Shown one piece after another: positions 1 to 7,279 of a stretch of DNA of 24,364 nt. Location of the stretch: assembly GCF_900766215.1 (NCBI RefSeq), contig NZ_CAAFUQ010000044.1, positions 1 through 24,364 of the forward strand, in the 5' to 3' direction. The DNA is from an uncultured Finegoldia sp. (GTDB lineage: Bacteria > Bacillota > Clostridia > Tissierellales > Peptoniphilaceae). Position 1 is the stretch's first letter. Every line of letters starts with the position of its first letter. The notes under the pieces are model-generated. The model had not been told where the DNA came from. It made no database searches and saw only the letters and a program-made list of their open reading frames with translations. The translations under genes and the position numbers were made by a program.

Positions 1-96
1 ACTGATGTCGTAAGACATCCACTTGTACAAAAAATTATTGGTGCGTATGAAAAATTAGAAAATAATAGGTCGAATTATGATAATACAGATAAGTAA
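1..96 (+). CDS. phoH: PhoH-family ATPase, C-terminal end only (partial)
   Basis: Frame 1 is open from the window edge to a TAA at 94-96 and encodes 31 residues beginning TDVVRHPLVQKIIGAYE. The DVVRHPLVQ-II-AYE string is the characteristic tail of PhoH-like P-loop ATPases, and phoH directly upstream of ybeY is a very common Firmicutes arrangement. The ATP-binding part lies outside the window, so only family membership can be argued. The last 20 bases overlap the ybeY start, suggesting translational coupling. Confidence 0.85.
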   Translation, partial: TDVVRHPLVQKIIGAYEKLENNRSNYDNTDK

Positions 97-538
97 TAGA
101 CAAGATGATTTTAAAATTGATGATGATTTAATCTCAGATATTGAAAAATCAATAAAAATATGTTTAATTCAAGAATTGAATGATGACAATTACGAGATAT
201 CATTATCTTTTGTCAGTGAAACTGAGATAAAAGATCTTAATCGAAATTATCGTGACAAAGATAAAGTAACTGATGTATTGAGTTTTCCTTTGGAAGATGA
301 CTTTGCAATTCAGACAAATCTATTAGGTGATATTATTATATGCTGCAAAAGAGCAATTGAACAAGCTGAAGAATATAACCATACTATTAAAAGAGAGATA
401 GTTTATTTAGTCGTTCATTCAATGTTTCATTTATTAGGTTATGATCATATTGAAAAAAACGATAAAACTATTATGAGAAGTAAGGAAAAATCCGCTTTAA
501 AAGAAATAGGTATCTATAAAGATGAAGAATTTAAATAA
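77..538 (+). CDS. ybeY: Endoribonuclease YbeY (rRNA maturation factor)
   Basis: This is a 153-residue single-strand-specific metallo-endoribonuclease of the UPF0054 family, which takes part in 16S rRNA 3'-end maturation and ribosome quality control in the cytoplasm. The zinc motif is complete: H114-SMF-H118-LLGYD-H124. The conserved TDVLSFP string (65-71) and R59 are also present. Length is normal for the family. The ATG at 77 lies inside the end of phoH with only a weak AGG (67-69) upstream, so translation probably depends on coupling to phoH. The gene overlaps the next one by 17 bases. Family assignment is firm; the role is from established knowledge of the family. Confidence 0.96.
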   Translation: MIIQISNRQDDFKIDDDLISDIEKSIKICLIQELNDDNYEISLSFVSETEIKDLNRNYRDKDKVTDVLSFPLEDDFAIQTNLLGDIIICCKRAIEQAEEYNHTIKREIVYLVVHSMFHLLGYDHIEKNDKTIMRSKEKSALKEIGIYKDEEFK

Positions 539-1265
539 TAATTCAAGAGATAAGAATATTTCTAAAAACACATCTTTTATAACTAGCTTTCAATATGCTA
601 TGGATGGAATTATACATTGTTTAAAAAATGAAAGAAACTTTAGAACTGATATTTTGATGACAGTTTTGGTTATGATTGCATCGTTAATGTTTGATTTATC
701 AAGAGTTGAAATGGCTTGTTTATGTATAACTATAACTTTCATTTTAATGGCTGAAATGACAAATACAGCAATTGAAACGATAGTTGATTTAGTTTACGAC
801 AAATATGACGATAAAGCAAAAATAGCAAAAGATGTAGGGGCTGGGGCAGTATTATTAGCGGCATTTAATTCTATATTTGTGGGATATTTTATGTTTTATG
901 ATAGAATTGTTCCACTTAGTCATACGGCTGTCATCAAGTTACAAAACTCACCAACACATTTGACATTTATTGCTTTAATTTTGGTAGTAGTTATTACTTT
1001 GGTGCTAAAGAGTTTTATTTATCAAAATAAGTGGACTTACTTACAAGGTGGAAGTGTAAGCGGGCATGCTTCGGTGTCTTTTTGTAGTGCTACAATTATT
1101 GCACTATTAGCAAATAATACACTTGTAACTATACTATCTTATTTCATAGCTTTTTTAGTCGCAGAAAGCAGAGTAGAAGGTAAAATTCATACATTAAATC
1201 AAGTAATTGTTGGTGGAATAATTGGTACTTTAGTAGCAATATTATTATTTAAAGTGATTATTTAG
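522..1265 (+). CDS. DgkA-type lipid kinase fused to a PAP2 phosphatase domain
   Basis: This 247-residue membrane protein has two domains. Residues about 20-128 are a DgkA-type diacylglycerol/undecaprenol kinase, with the signature AEMTNTAIE (77-85) and KIAKDVGAGAVLLAA (100-114). Residues about 145-247 form a short PAP2 phosphatase: SGH at 180-182 with H182, and SR at 216-217 followed by H223. The PAP2 part is imperfect. The usual Pro before SGH is Val, the RP of the first motif is missing (K163 onward reads KSFIYQNK), and the acidic residue after the second His is Gln227. In Gram-positives the kinase partner normally recycles undecaprenol to its phosphate for cell-wall synthesis, and PAP2 enzymes do the opposite step. 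The fusion therefore holds opposing activities, or the PAP2 part acts on another phospholipid. The SD is weak (AGG at 508-510); coupling to ybeY is likely. Confidence 0.88.
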   Translation: MKNLNNNSRDKNISKNTSFITSFQYAMDGIIHCLKNERNFRTDILMTVLVMIASLMFDLSRVEMACLCITITFILMAEMTNTAIETIVDLVYDKYDDKAKIAKDVGAGAVLLAAFNSIFVGYFMFYDRIVPLSHTAVIKLQNSPTHLTFIALILVVVITLVLKSFIYQNKWTYLQGGSVSGHASVSFCSATIIALLANNTLVTILSYFIAFLVAESRVEGKIHTLNQVIVGGIIGTLVAILLFKVII

Positions 1266-1273
1266 GAGTATTA

Positions 1274-1669
1274 ATGGAAATTAACAAAATGTATAAAATA
1301 GCTTTGGATTACAAACTAAATGCATATACGCCATATTCTAACTATAGAGTAGGATGTTGTGTTAAAGCAGCAGATGGTAATTTTTATGGGGGATGCAACA
1401 TTGAAAATGCTTCATTTTCTCCAACAATTTGTGCAGAAAGAACTGCGATTTCAAAAATGGTGTCTGAAGGTTGTAAATTAATAGACACTATTTTAATAAT
1501 AGGAGATTCTGAGTTTACATATCCATGTGGAGTTTGTAGACAGGTGATTAAAGAATTTTCTGATGAAAACACAAGAATAATTGTAGCCAAGAATGAAAAA
1601 GAGTATAAAGAATATAATATAGAAGATTTATTGCCTCATGGATTTAGTGGAGATGATGTAAATGTTTAA
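1274..1669 (+). CDS. cdd: Cytidine deaminase
   Basis: This 131-residue homotetrameric-type cytidine deaminase converts (deoxy)cytidine to (deoxy)uridine in pyrimidine salvage. The zinc and catalytic motif is C53-A-E55, with the other two ligands in P84-C85-GV-C88-RQ. The substrate-binding stretch CNIENASFSPT (41-51) is also intact. Length matches the short Bacillus-type enzyme. A clear SD (AGGAG around 1265-1268) precedes the ATG. The last 8 bases overlap era, the usual arrangement in Firmicutes dgkA-cdd-era clusters. Confidence 0.97.
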   Translation: MEINKMYKIALDYKLNAYTPYSNYRVGCCVKAADGNFYGGCNIENASFSPTICAERTAISKMVSEGCKLIDTILIIGDSEFTYPCGVCRQVIKEFSDENTRIIVAKNEKEYKEYNIEDLLPHGFSGDDVNV

Positions 1670-2546
1670 ATCAGGATTTGTTTCAGTAATCGGTAGGAGT
1701 AATGTTGGAAAATCAACTCTTTTAAATAGAGTTCTAGGAGAAAAACTTACTATTATTTCCGACAAACCACAAACTACCAGAAATAAAATACAATTAATAT
1801 ATACTGATGAAAATATACAAGCTATATTTCTAGATACTCCAGGAATACAAACTCCGAAGAATAGACTTGGAGACTATATGCTAAAAGTATCAATGTCAAC
1901 TTTAAATGAAGTAGATGTTATAACATATATTGTGGATACTTCTGAAGAAATTGGGAAACTTGATTACGAAATTATAGAAAAATTAAGATTGGTTAATACA
2001 AAAATCATTTTATTAATTAATAAGATAGATAAAATTCCAAATAACAAGGTCGATGACTTAGTAAAAATGTACAAAAAAATTGGTATATTTGAAGAAATAA
2101 TTCCTATAAGCGCATTGAATGGAGATAATTTAGAAAAGTATTTAACTTCTCTACATAATACCTTGCCTGAAGGACCTATGTATTATGATAAGGACAGCAT
2201 AACTGATCAACCAATAAGACAAATTGTGCAGGAATTAATCAGAGAAAAAGCACTTATCAATTTATCCGATGAATTACCCCATGGAATAGCTATTACTATT
2301 GAAAGGTTTAAAGAAAGAGAAGATAAGAATTTGATAGACATAGATGCTACAATTATCGTTGAGAAAAAGAGTCATAAAGGTATGGTTATTGGGAAAAAAG
2401 GCTCAATGATAAAAAAAATAGGATCTGATGCGAGACTTGATATACAACAATTATTGGATACAAAAGTAAATCTTAAATTATGGGTAAAAATAGATGAAGA
2501 ATGGAGAAATAAAGACTCTAGACTAAGATATTTAGGTTATAATTAA
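1662..2546 (+). CDS. era: GTPase Era
   Basis: This 294-residue essential GTPase binds the 3' end of 16S rRNA and assists 30S assembly. Motifs in order: G1 GRSNVGKS (11-18), the G2 region KPQTTR (35-40), G3 DTPG (58-61), G4 NKID (120-123) and G5 SAL (150-152). A C-terminal KH RNA-binding domain follows, with GMVIGKKGSMIKKIG at 240-254. Length and layout are normal for Era. The start has GGAG at 1649-1652 inside cdd. Its stop codon shares one base with the recO start (TAATG). Era and YbeY, both in 16S maturation, sit in the same operon. Confidence 0.98.
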   Translation: MFKSGFVSVIGRSNVGKSTLLNRVLGEKLTIISDKPQTTRNKIQLIYTDENIQAIFLDTPGIQTPKNRLGDYMLKVSMSTLNEVDVITYIVDTSEEIGKLDYEIIEKLRLVNTKIILLINKIDKIPNNKVDDLVKMYKKIGIFEEIIPISALNGDNLEKYLTSLHNTLPEGPMYYDKDSITDQPIRQIVQELIREKALINLSDELPHGIAITIERFKEREDKNLIDIDATIIVEKKSHKGMVIGKKGSMIKKIGSDARLDIQQLLDTKVNLKLWVKIDEEWRNKDSRLRYLGYN

Positions 2547-3250
2547 TGGAACAAGAATATATAAAAACACAGGCTATAGTATTAGAACATATTATTTACG
2601 GTGAGAACTCCATAATATTGAATGTTTTTAGCAAAGAAGAAGGAATTATAGGAATTTTCATCAATAACATTAATTCTATGAAATCAATTATAGAGTTTAA
2701 TGTTTTGTCAGTTAATGACTTTACTTTAAAAAAAGGCAATCAGTTCTATTATTTGGTAGACTATGATTTAATTAATTCTAATTTCAATATTAGAACTAAC
2801 TACAAATCCGAACTATTTAGTTTAGTAATAGTAGATTTAATAAAATCAATTTTTTATAATGAAGTTTGTAATGAAAAAGTATATGCTTTGATATTAAAAA
2901 CTGTAATCTTTTTATCCAAGTATCCTGAAAATCAATATGCATTAATCAATGCATTTATTTTGAAGTTAGTTTCTTATCTTGGATATCAGCCAAGTATGTT
3001 TTACGAAAATAGTAAAAATAGATTTTATTTAGACGGTGGTTTTTTAGAATCCGATGGGGAATACTACCAAATCGATAACTTGCACGCAAAGTATATGATA
3101 TACTTAATGAAAAATAGGTATGATGATATAATAAATAATAAGTTTGAACCAATAGATGAGAACAGAATTTTAAAAATTTTATTAAAATACACGATGAACA
3201 ATTTTGGAATAGAATATTTGGGGTCTTTAGGATACCTAGAATATTTGTAA
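2546..3250 (+). CDS. recO: DNA repair protein RecO
   Basis: This 234-residue protein is assigned to RecO, which helps load RecA on SSB-coated DNA in the RecFOR pathway. Support comes from its position directly after era, its length, and an N-terminal OB-fold-like start (QAIVLEHIIYGENSIILNVFSKEEG). A central helical region contains the LLR-like SYLGYQPSMF stretch. The Cys-x2-Cys pairs that form a zinc finger in many Gram-positive RecO proteins are absent, and the sequence is divergent overall. Translation starts in a TAATG junction with era. Family assignment relies partly on synteny. Confidence 0.87.
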   Translation: MEQEYIKTQAIVLEHIIYGENSIILNVFSKEEGIIGIFINNINSMKSIIEFNVLSVNDFTLKKGNQFYYLVDYDLINSNFNIRTNYKSELFSLVIVDLIKSIFYNEVCNEKVYALILKTVIFLSKYPENQYALINAFILKLVSYLGYQPSMFYENSKNRFYLDGGFLESDGEYYQIDNLHAKYMIYLMKNRYDDIINNKFEPIDENRILKILLKYTMNNFGIEYLGSLGYLEYL

Positions 3251-3259
3251 GGAGAAAAA

Positions 3260-4948
3260 ATGTACAACTTATTAATAGATATAGTGACTACTAATATACC
3301 GGATAATTTTATAGGAATTATAAATAGATCACTTGACGAAAAAATAAGAAAAGAATTTAGAAAAATAAATTTATTGTACTCAAATTTAGATTTGGATACT
3401 ATAAAGGATCATTTTTTTATTTATGTTACTAATATAGAGAATACAGTCTACACACTCGAAGATTATGAAAATGTAGTAATAAAAGTAATTGATTCCATGA
3501 ATTTTAAATATAATTATGATTCAAAAAATCTATCATTCAAAGAATCTGTTTTGTACATCAAATTATTTAATGAAAAAGAGCAAAAAGTAATAAAGTTTAG
3601 AAGTTTAGATGAATATAAAGATAATAGCTTGTTGAATTTGTCTTCTTTTAATGATTTTTCTTCAGAGTTATTAAAGAAACAAATTATTTTAAAAAAAGAA
3701 GAGAGATTACAATCTTTTGAGACAAGTGCGAAAAAGATTGCTAGAGCAAATGGATGTTCAATAATTAATAATCAGAGCATACTCAACGATTATGCAAATA
3801 AATTTGACTATCCAGTTAGTGTAGAAGGATCTTTCAACGAAAAATATTTATGCATCGATAAATCAATACTATACACAGTCTTGATGGAAAATTTTAATGT
3901 GCTGCCTATGGAATTCGATAATGGAAATAGCTCTAATTTTTTCATTTATGCCAAAAACAAAAATTCTGATGATTCAAAAATTTTATCCATAAAAATTAAT
4001 GATAAATTAGAAGAAAGAAACAATCTAATAACTAAAAAGTCAGATAAAAAACTTGAAGATTTTGTAGAAGATTTAAAAATTGTTAATTATGTAAATAATT
4101 ACGGAAACTTTTACGACAAAACTCAGAGATTAATCAAGATATCTGTTGAATTATGTAAGATTCTTTCAGTAAGTGAAGAAACTATAGATTCCGTTAAAAG
4201 AATCTCATTTTTATGTAAAGCAGATAAAGCAACTGAAATTGTACAAAAATGTCCTTTTTTACATGGACTAATTGGAAGATTTTATGCTAAGTCTGATGGC
4301 GAAGATTTAATTGTTTATGAAGGCGTATATGAACATATCAAACCGAGATTTATATCAGAAGATATTCCTAATTCTACGGCGGCTAAAATTGTTGCAATTT
4401 CTGATAAAATGGAATATGTTATGTCTTACATAATTTCTAGTAGTGACGATAATTTCAAATTCAATTATAAATTAAGAAAAACCATAACATCGGTAATTGC
4501 TATCATACTTAAATCAGAATTAGATTTTAGTTTGAGTGATTTTATTACTAAAATTTTATATGTATTTCTTCAAGACAAAGGAATAATAGATTATGAATAT
4601 TTTGAAAAAAGTATAAAAGATATCATTCTTGACGTATATAGAGATGAATGCATTAAATTGGGGATAGATTTTGACGAAGTTGATGTAATAAATTTTAACA
4701 ATTTAAATCTACTTCAATTAAATCGTATATTGATGGATTTACATGATATAAACACGAAAAATAATGGTAAGTTGATTATACAAATTCAAAAGATGCTAGA
4801 AGCAGATTCTAGTAAGTGCAAATATACTCCAATGAAATTAGATAATAATAATTTATGTAATTTATTAAAAAAATTAGTAGTATGTAAAGATGAGGAATTA
4901 CCTTTTTATAAACTAATTTTCAAAGGTGTATTTAAAAAACTAAATTAA
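3260..4948 (+). CDS. Divergent, shortened GlyRS beta subunit-like protein (orphan)
   Basis: This 562-residue protein resembles the beta subunit of tetrameric glycyl-tRNA synthetase (GlyS, usually near 690 residues). Recognisable blocks in order: LLIDIVTTNIPDNF (4-17, for LLLEIGTEELPAKF); VSVEGSFNEKYL (187-198, for VVLGSFDEEFL); YGNFYDKTQR (281-290, for LGTLYDKVER); LCKADKATEIVQKCPFLHGLIGR (318-340, for KADLVTEMVGEFPELQGIMGR); EHIKPRFISEDIP (358-370); and AISDKMEYV (379-387, for ALADKLDTLVG). The usual DPFALRR block is reduced to FNYKLRK (401-407). The sequence ends early, so the C-terminal anticodon-binding region appears missing. There is no glyQ alpha gene next to it, although the era-recO-glyQ-glyS-yqfL order is common in relatives. 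The SD AAGGAG (3249-3254) is strong and the frame intact, so it is not an obvious pseudogene. Its present function is unknown. Confidence 0.8.
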   Translation: MYNLLIDIVTTNIPDNFIGIINRSLDEKIRKEFRKINLLYSNLDLDTIKDHFFIYVTNIENTVYTLEDYENVVIKVIDSMNFKYNYDSKNLSFKESVLYIKLFNEKEQKVIKFRSLDEYKDNSLLNLSSFNDFSSELLKKQIILKKEERLQSFETSAKKIARANGCSIINNQSILNDYANKFDYPVSVEGSFNEKYLCIDKSILYTVLMENFNVLPMEFDNGNSSNFFIYAKNKNSDDSKILSIKINDKLEERNNLITKKSDKKLEDFVEDLKIVNYVNNYGNFYDKTQRLIKISVELCKILSVSEETIDSVKRISFLCKADKATEIVQKCPFLHGLIGRFYAKSDGEDLIVYEGVYEHIKPRFISEDIPNSTAAKIVAISDKMEYVMSYIISSSDDNFKFNYKLRKTITSVIAIILKSELDFSLSDFITKILYVFLQDKGIIDYEYFEKSIKDIILDVYRDECIKLGIDFDEVDVINFNNLNLLQLNRILMDLHDINTKNNGKLIIQIQKMLEADSSKCKYTPMKLDNNNLCNLLKKLVVCKDEELPFYKLIFKGVFKKLN

Positions 4949-4958
4949 GGAGCATATT

Positions 4959-5762
4959 ATGAATAAAACCATGGTAGTTATTTCTGATTCTACTGGTGAA
5001 ACAGCAAATCAAGTATTGGATGCTGTTAAAGTTCATTTTGATACTAAAAATGTTGAAATAAAAAAATTCTCAAAAATTATTATTAAGGAACAGATAGATG
5101 AAATTTTAGAAGAAATAACTGGAGATATTTTAATATTTTCGACGATTGTAGATAGAAAATTATTAAATTATTTAATAGAAAAAACAGAAATGAATGAATC
5201 AATCTACCTGGTAGATGTTTTATCTTATCCTATTTCAGTTTCAAGTAAATTTTTTAAACAAAAACCAAAATTTGATGTCGGATTAAATAGAAAGGTTGAT
5301 CAAGAATACCTTGAAAAGATGGAAGCTTTAGAATTTGCTGTTAAATACGATGACTGTAAGGATAAATTTGGAATTTTAAAAGCTGATATTATCTTAATAG
5401 GTGTCTCCAGAACTTCAAAAACACCTTTGAGTTTGAATTTGGCATTTAAAAATTATAAAGTTTGTAACATTCCAATTCTTCCGGAAATTGAAGTACCATC
5501 AGAGTTATTCAAAGTTGACAATAAAAAAATTATTGGTTTAATTATTGATTCTGACAAACTTAATAATATAAGAGAAGATAGAATGGCTAAAATTGGCTTG
5601 CAATTAAGTTATTCTGATGATTCTAGAATAGAAAAAGAACTTGATTTTGCGAAAGGAATAATGAATAAAATAGGCTGTAAGATAATTAATGTTACTGATA
5701 AAACAATTGATGAAACCTCTAACGAGATAATTTCATATATAGAAAAAAACAGTAAAATTTAA
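4959..5762 (+). CDS. yqfL: Pyruvate phosphate dikinase / PEP synthase regulatory protein (DUF299)
   Basis: This 267-residue bifunctional regulator belongs to the PPDK/PEP-synthase regulatory family. Known members use ADP to phosphorylate a threonine of their target and use phosphate to remove it, switching interconversion of pyruvate and PEP. Evidence: N-terminal DSTGETANQVL (10-20), EFAVKYDD (125-132), the P-loop-like GVSRTSKTPLS (148-158) and NIPILPEIEVPSELF (170-184). The SD overlaps the stop of the previous gene (AAGGAG, then ATG at 4959). No dikinase gene follows: the operon ends here in a hairpin, so the target must be encoded elsewhere. Confidence 0.94.
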   Translation: MNKTMVVISDSTGETANQVLDAVKVHFDTKNVEIKKFSKIIIKEQIDEILEEITGDILIFSTIVDRKLLNYLIEKTEMNESIYLVDVLSYPISVSSKFFKQKPKFDVGLNRKVDQEYLEKMEALEFAVKYDDCKDKFGILKADIILIGVSRTSKTPLSLNLAFKNYKVCNIPILPEIEVPSELFKVDNKKIIGLIIDSDKLNNIREDRMAKIGLQLSYSDDSRIEKELDFAKGIMNKIGCKIINVTDKTIDETSNEIISYIEKNSKI

Positions 5763-5787
5763 GTTCTCATTTTTTGAGAGCTTTTTT
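5761..5787 (+). terminator. Rho-independent terminator ending the ybeY-yqfL operon
   Basis: AAGTTCTC (5761-5768) pairs with GAGAGCTT (5776-5783) around a 7-base loop, with one G-U pair. The hairpin runs into six T (5782-5787). It starts in the yqfL stop codon. Confidence 0.9.
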
Positions 5788-5814
5788 GTTTTAGCTATTA
5801 AATTATGATAAAAT
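5786..5814 (+). promoter_or_regulatory. Candidate sigma-A promoter for the PASTA pseudokinase-PP2C pair
   Basis: A TTGTTT -35 (5786-5791) and a TAAAAT -10 (5809-5814) lie 17 bases apart. They fall between the terminator and the SD GGAGG (5829-5833). The -35 overlaps the terminator T-tract. Confidence 0.55.
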
Positions 5815-5838
5815 ATTAGGAGAAAACTGGAGGCAAAT

Positions 5839-7278
5839 GTGGAAAATAATAGATACGAAATTCAAAGAGAAATAAATCAAGACCAATTTTCTACGACATT
5901 TAAAGCATATGATAAAAAATTAAATAGATACATTAGTTTAAAAGAGTATAAAGAAAAAAATCAGTTTGACTCTTTAACAAAGCCGTTAAAATCATTCTCT
6001 AATTTACATCATCCAAATATCCTTGAAATGTATGATTTATTTTTAGATTCAACCGGTAATAGTTTTTTAACATATGAGTATTTTGATGGAATATCCTTAG
6101 ATAATTTTTTTAAAAGAAAGAAGATAGATGAAATTTTTATATTAGAAATTCTAAAAAAAATTATACTTTCGCTAATTTATTCTGAAAATAATGAGGTGTT
6201 TTTTGGGAAATTACGAATTTATAATATGCTGATAGATGAAAATAATAATTTTAAAATCGATATCTTCAAAAATTTTGACGGGAAAAACTTTGGGGACAGT
6301 AATGCTCAGTTAAGTTATTATGTTAGTCTATTATTAGAAGTGTTAGAAAAATCAAATATTGATATTAAGAGTAGCAACTTAAATGGTATTTATCAAAAAC
6401 TAAAAAATAATACTTATAGTGATTTACAAGGTATAATGAAAGATTTAAACAAAATTGATGGTAATAAAATTACTGCTTCAAAAACTGATCCATCAGACAA
6501 TACAATAAAATTAGATTTGAAAAATGCATACGAGAAAAATATGTCTTATAAAATAGATGAAAACTTATTTGATGAAGAAAATAATAAAAAAAAGAAATCT
6601 CATAATTATCTCAAATCTTTTTTAGTTTATTTTACATCTGTGTTATTAGCTTTTTTTGCTGCTGCAGCGATAATATTTTATTATAATTCGAGACCGAAAG
6701 CACCGGAATTTGTTGGAAAAAATTTGAGACTAGCAGTTGACCAAGCTACTGAAAATAACATTGAGTTAGTTGTAGACAAAGCCGTAGGTGTAGATGATTC
6801 TGATTTTAATAAATATGTCGTTATTGGACAAAATCCAAAAGTTGGTAACAAGCTTTTGTTTAAGAAAAAGATAAAGGTTGAACTTGGATTAGAAAAAGAA
6901 AACACAATGATTAATTTGATAGGTTTAAATTTGAAAAAAGCTAAGAAAGAACTTTCCAATCTTGGTTTAAATGTGAAGAAAGTTAAATACAAAAAAAGTT
7001 CAGTGTATGATGAAGGCGTAGTCATTGATCAAAGCGTAGAATCTGGAAGAAAAATTCAAAATGGAGATTTCGTAACAATAACGGTGAGTTCAGGAAAAAT
7101 AAAGAGAAGAGAATCAGTTGAAGATGAATATACACCACCTGAAGAAAATGAAAGACCTAGCGAAAATGAAAGTGAAAATTCAAATGTAGAACAAAGTGAG
7201 TCTGATCAAGGTAATCATCAAGAAAGTAATGGTGATGAAACAAATACTAGAAAAAACGATAATAATAGTGGGGAATAA
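5839..7278 (+). CDS. Membrane PASTA-domain protein with degenerate Ser/Thr kinase domain (pseudokinase)
   Basis: This 479-residue protein is built like PrkC/PknB. It has a cytoplasmic kinase-like region (about 6-205), a single TM helix (about 259-282) after a lysine-rich stop-transfer run (250-253), two PASTA repeats outside (about 286-350 and 353-418), and an acidic Glu/Ser/Asn tail. The kinase fold is recognisable: the VAIK-type lysine is K35 in ISLKEYK, and HHPNILEMYDLF is at 57-68. Catalytic parts are lost. The glycine loop reads NQDQFSTTFKA, the HRDxKPxN segment reads FGKLRIYN (122-129) with Lys124 where the catalytic Asp belongs, and DFG reads DIF (141-143). The C-lobe is short. It probably senses peptidoglycan or muropeptides without phosphotransfer. 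The start is GTG with GGAGG five bases upstream; an out-of-frame ATG begins two bases earlier. Confidence 0.85.
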   Translation: MENNRYEIQREINQDQFSTTFKAYDKKLNRYISLKEYKEKNQFDSLTKPLKSFSNLHHPNILEMYDLFLDSTGNSFLTYEYFDGISLDNFFKRKKIDEIFILEILKKIILSLIYSENNEVFFGKLRIYNMLIDENNNFKIDIFKNFDGKNFGDSNAQLSYYVSLLLEVLEKSNIDIKSSNLNGIYQKLKNNTYSDLQGIMKDLNKIDGNKITASKTDPSDNTIKLDLKNAYEKNMSYKIDENLFDEENNKKKKSHNYLKSFLVYFTSVLLAFFAAAAIIFYYNSRPKAPEFVGKNLRLAVDQATENNIELVVDKAVGVDDSDFNKYVVIGQNPKVGNKLLFKKKIKVELGLEKENTMINLIGLNLKKAKKELSNLGLNVKKVKYKKSSVYDEGVVIDQSVESGRKIQNGDFVTITVSSGKIKRRESVEDEYTPPEENERPSENESENSNVEQSESDQGNHQESNGDETNTRKNDNNSGE

Positions 7279-7279
7279 A

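Noticed and set aside
6681..7025. 114-codon minus-strand frame opposite the PASTA repeats
   Set aside because: Low-complexity, Phe/Leu/Ser-rich shadow of the plus-strand gene, without an SD.
7196..7279. Upstream in-frame extension of the PP2C gene (28 codons)
   Set aside because: It lies inside the pseudokinase coding sequence and shows no PP2C similarity. ATG 7280 has a GGGG SD at the right distance and the family-typical beginning.
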